Made by a program: the position numbers and the translations under genes
The notes under the pieces: model-generated
The model's database searches: none
Told to the model about the DNA's origin: nothing
Seen by the model: only the letters and a program-made list of their open reading frames with translations
Assembly: GCA_025642075.2 (NCBI GenBank)
Contig: JAODUO010000864.1
Coordinates: forward strand, 192,501-256,500
Direction of reading: 5' to 3'
DNA from: Ridgeia piscesae
Lineage: Eukaryota > Annelida > Polychaeta > Sabellida > Siboglinidae
Length of the DNA: 64,000 nt
Part shown: positions 40,523-64,000 of the stretch, in pieces
Numbering within the stretch: position 1 is the first letter of the stretch
How the letters are laid out: each line of letters starts with the position of its first letter

Positions 40523-40867
40523 CTAACGCGTGCCGCAAAGCCGGCCGCCCCCACGGCCGCGTGCCGCGCTGTTGTTGTTGTTGACGCACGCCATTTTAGC
40601 CGCATCACGTGGCCGGGCCGGGCAGTCGTCGCTGAATGAAGCTCCGTCGCGCTTGTGACGAATCGTGCTCCTCGTGGGATATATCGATTGCTTTGAATTT
40701 AAAGTACGGCGAGCATTAGCGAATAAAGCAATAAGAGCAGACGACAACGTCGCCAACCGATGCGGTGCCTGTTAGTTTGATCGGCCGGCGTTGACTGCGA
40801 CGTGACGGGCATTCTCTCCCGGGAGACGGCGTCTGTGCCGTTCACCTAGCCACCTCCGACTCTCGCC
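40523..40867 (+). promoter_or_regulatory. CpG-rich promoter/5'UTR region of PLC-beta
   Basis: A GC- and CpG-dense stretch immediately precedes the PLC-beta start codon in an otherwise AT-rich region. It has no clear TATA box. It contains CGCCATTTT (40589-40597), a YY1-type element often found at TATA-less promoters, a CACGTG E-box (40606-40611) and GC-rich runs. The transcription start is not determinable from sequence alone. Confidence 0.5.
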
Positions 40868-63145
<22,278 letters not shown>

Positions 63146-63768
63146 GTAGGAGAAATCCCTTACTCCCTCTTCTTGCTCCCGTCATCCCTGCTCCTTGTTT
63201 TCCCTGTCTCTCCCACGTGTTTCTGTGCTCCGTTGTGCAAACTTTTGGCGTCTAAAATGCTGCAGTGAATTTCCATGAATAACAAAGGACAGACATTTTT
63301 TGTGTGAAAACGGTGTTTCAGATGGGCATGGTATTGATATATTGGCACACTCATTGGTATTACTGGGGAGAATTCATTATCTAGAACTAATGAGGGAGAC
63401 CTGCGCAGGTGCAGCGGATGGGGAGAGTTCGAGAATAAATCAGATTCTGTGAAATTATAGTTTTATTCCTTACGGGGAAAACTAGATTTGAGGTGTATTA
63501 AGAGAACTACAAAGTGCACGCATCTGTCAGTCTCCTGAAATAATCAGCTGAATTACAGTCATTACGCGTGGCCGCGTGACAGCGTGCATGCATGCACCTC
63601 GAGGCACGCACGCATACAGAGCAGTCACGGGGCTGTGATATTGTGTTACCGCGGTAATGACTGGTGGAGCACTTTGTTTTACATGGATTACATTAATTGG
63701 AAAAGTTGATCAATATTGAGTGAAACTGAGAGGGAGGCCTTGTGTAACAAGTGGATTGGTCTACTATG
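63146..63768. other. PLC-beta intron 2, start
   Basis: Begins with a GTAGGA donor. Unique sequence, with no further feature recognised. Confidence 0.6.
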
Positions 63769-64000
63769 CATCCGTCCGTCCGTCCGTCCGTCCGTCCGTC
63801 CGTCCGTCCGTCCGTCCGTCCGTCCGTCCGTCCGTCCGTCCGTCCGTCCGTCCGTCCGCCGTCCGTCCGTCCGTCCGTCCGTCCGTCGCGTCCGTCCGTC
63901 CGTCCGTCCGTCCGTCCGTCCGTCCGTCCGTCCGTCCGTCCGTCCGTCCGTCCGTCCGTCCGTCCGTCCGTCCGTCCGTCCGTCCGTCCGTCCGTCCGTC
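63769..64000. repeat. (CCGT)n tetranucleotide microsatellite, runs off the window
   Basis: About 57 CCGT units with two small interruptions (near 63858 and 63887). Confidence 0.95.

Overview
This is eukaryotic, almost certainly animal, DNA. The genes are broken by introns with GT..AG junctions, simple repeats are very abundant, and transposons and retrotransposons lie throughout. A fungal-type (MCY1-like) cysteine synthase, a Ginger1-like integrase transposon and tRNA-derived SINEs suggest a marine invertebrate, probably a mollusc or another lophotrochozoan. The species cannot be named from this window.

Two protein-coding genes are well supported, both on the + strand. (1) 4451-20119 is a complete 14-exon gene for a PLP-dependent cysteine synthase of 374 residues with a mitochondrial-like N-terminus. 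All 14 exons join in frame. (2) 40868 to beyond the right edge is the 5' end of a phospholipase C beta gene. Coding exon 1 starts at 40868, intron 1 is 22.1 kb, and exon 2 is at 63068-63145. Nothing links the two genes functionally.

Layout. 1-4400: pentamer and 8-bp arrays, two minus-strand LINE fragments, (CA)n and about 600 bp of (ATGT)n. 4.4-20.8 kb: the cysteine synthase gene. Its intron 6 holds a hAT transposon with an exact 8-bp target duplication and a 45-bp minisatellite abutting exon 7. Intron 8 holds a decayed tandem duplication reaching exon 8 and a SINE. Intron 13 holds two SINE copies. 20.8-40.4 kb: intergenic. It holds a 1.5-kb block of homopolymer runs (probably an assembly artefact), two inverted partial copies of a Ginger1-type transposon (integrase, GPY/F motif, start of a Ulp1-type protease), a pogo-like deletion derivative, a duplicated acidic/membrane-segment pseudo-coding block, a CACGTG array, a TIR element, a LINE tail and a SINE. 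40.4-40.87 kb: CpG-rich PLC-beta promoter and 5'UTR. 40.97-63.07 kb: PLC-beta intron 1, rich in minisatellites (17-, 18-, 24-, 31-, 25-, 20-, 51- and 40-bp units), including a 3.7-kb 51-bp array with higher-order structure. 63.77-64 kb: (CCGT)n running off the end.

The most unusual content is the broken Ginger1/Ulp1 element with an in-frame 18-bp coding minisatellite, the exon-7-like 45-bp minisatellite, and the duplicated acidic plus membrane-segment block. No CRISPR array, rRNA gene, functional tRNA gene or prokaryotic operon was seen.
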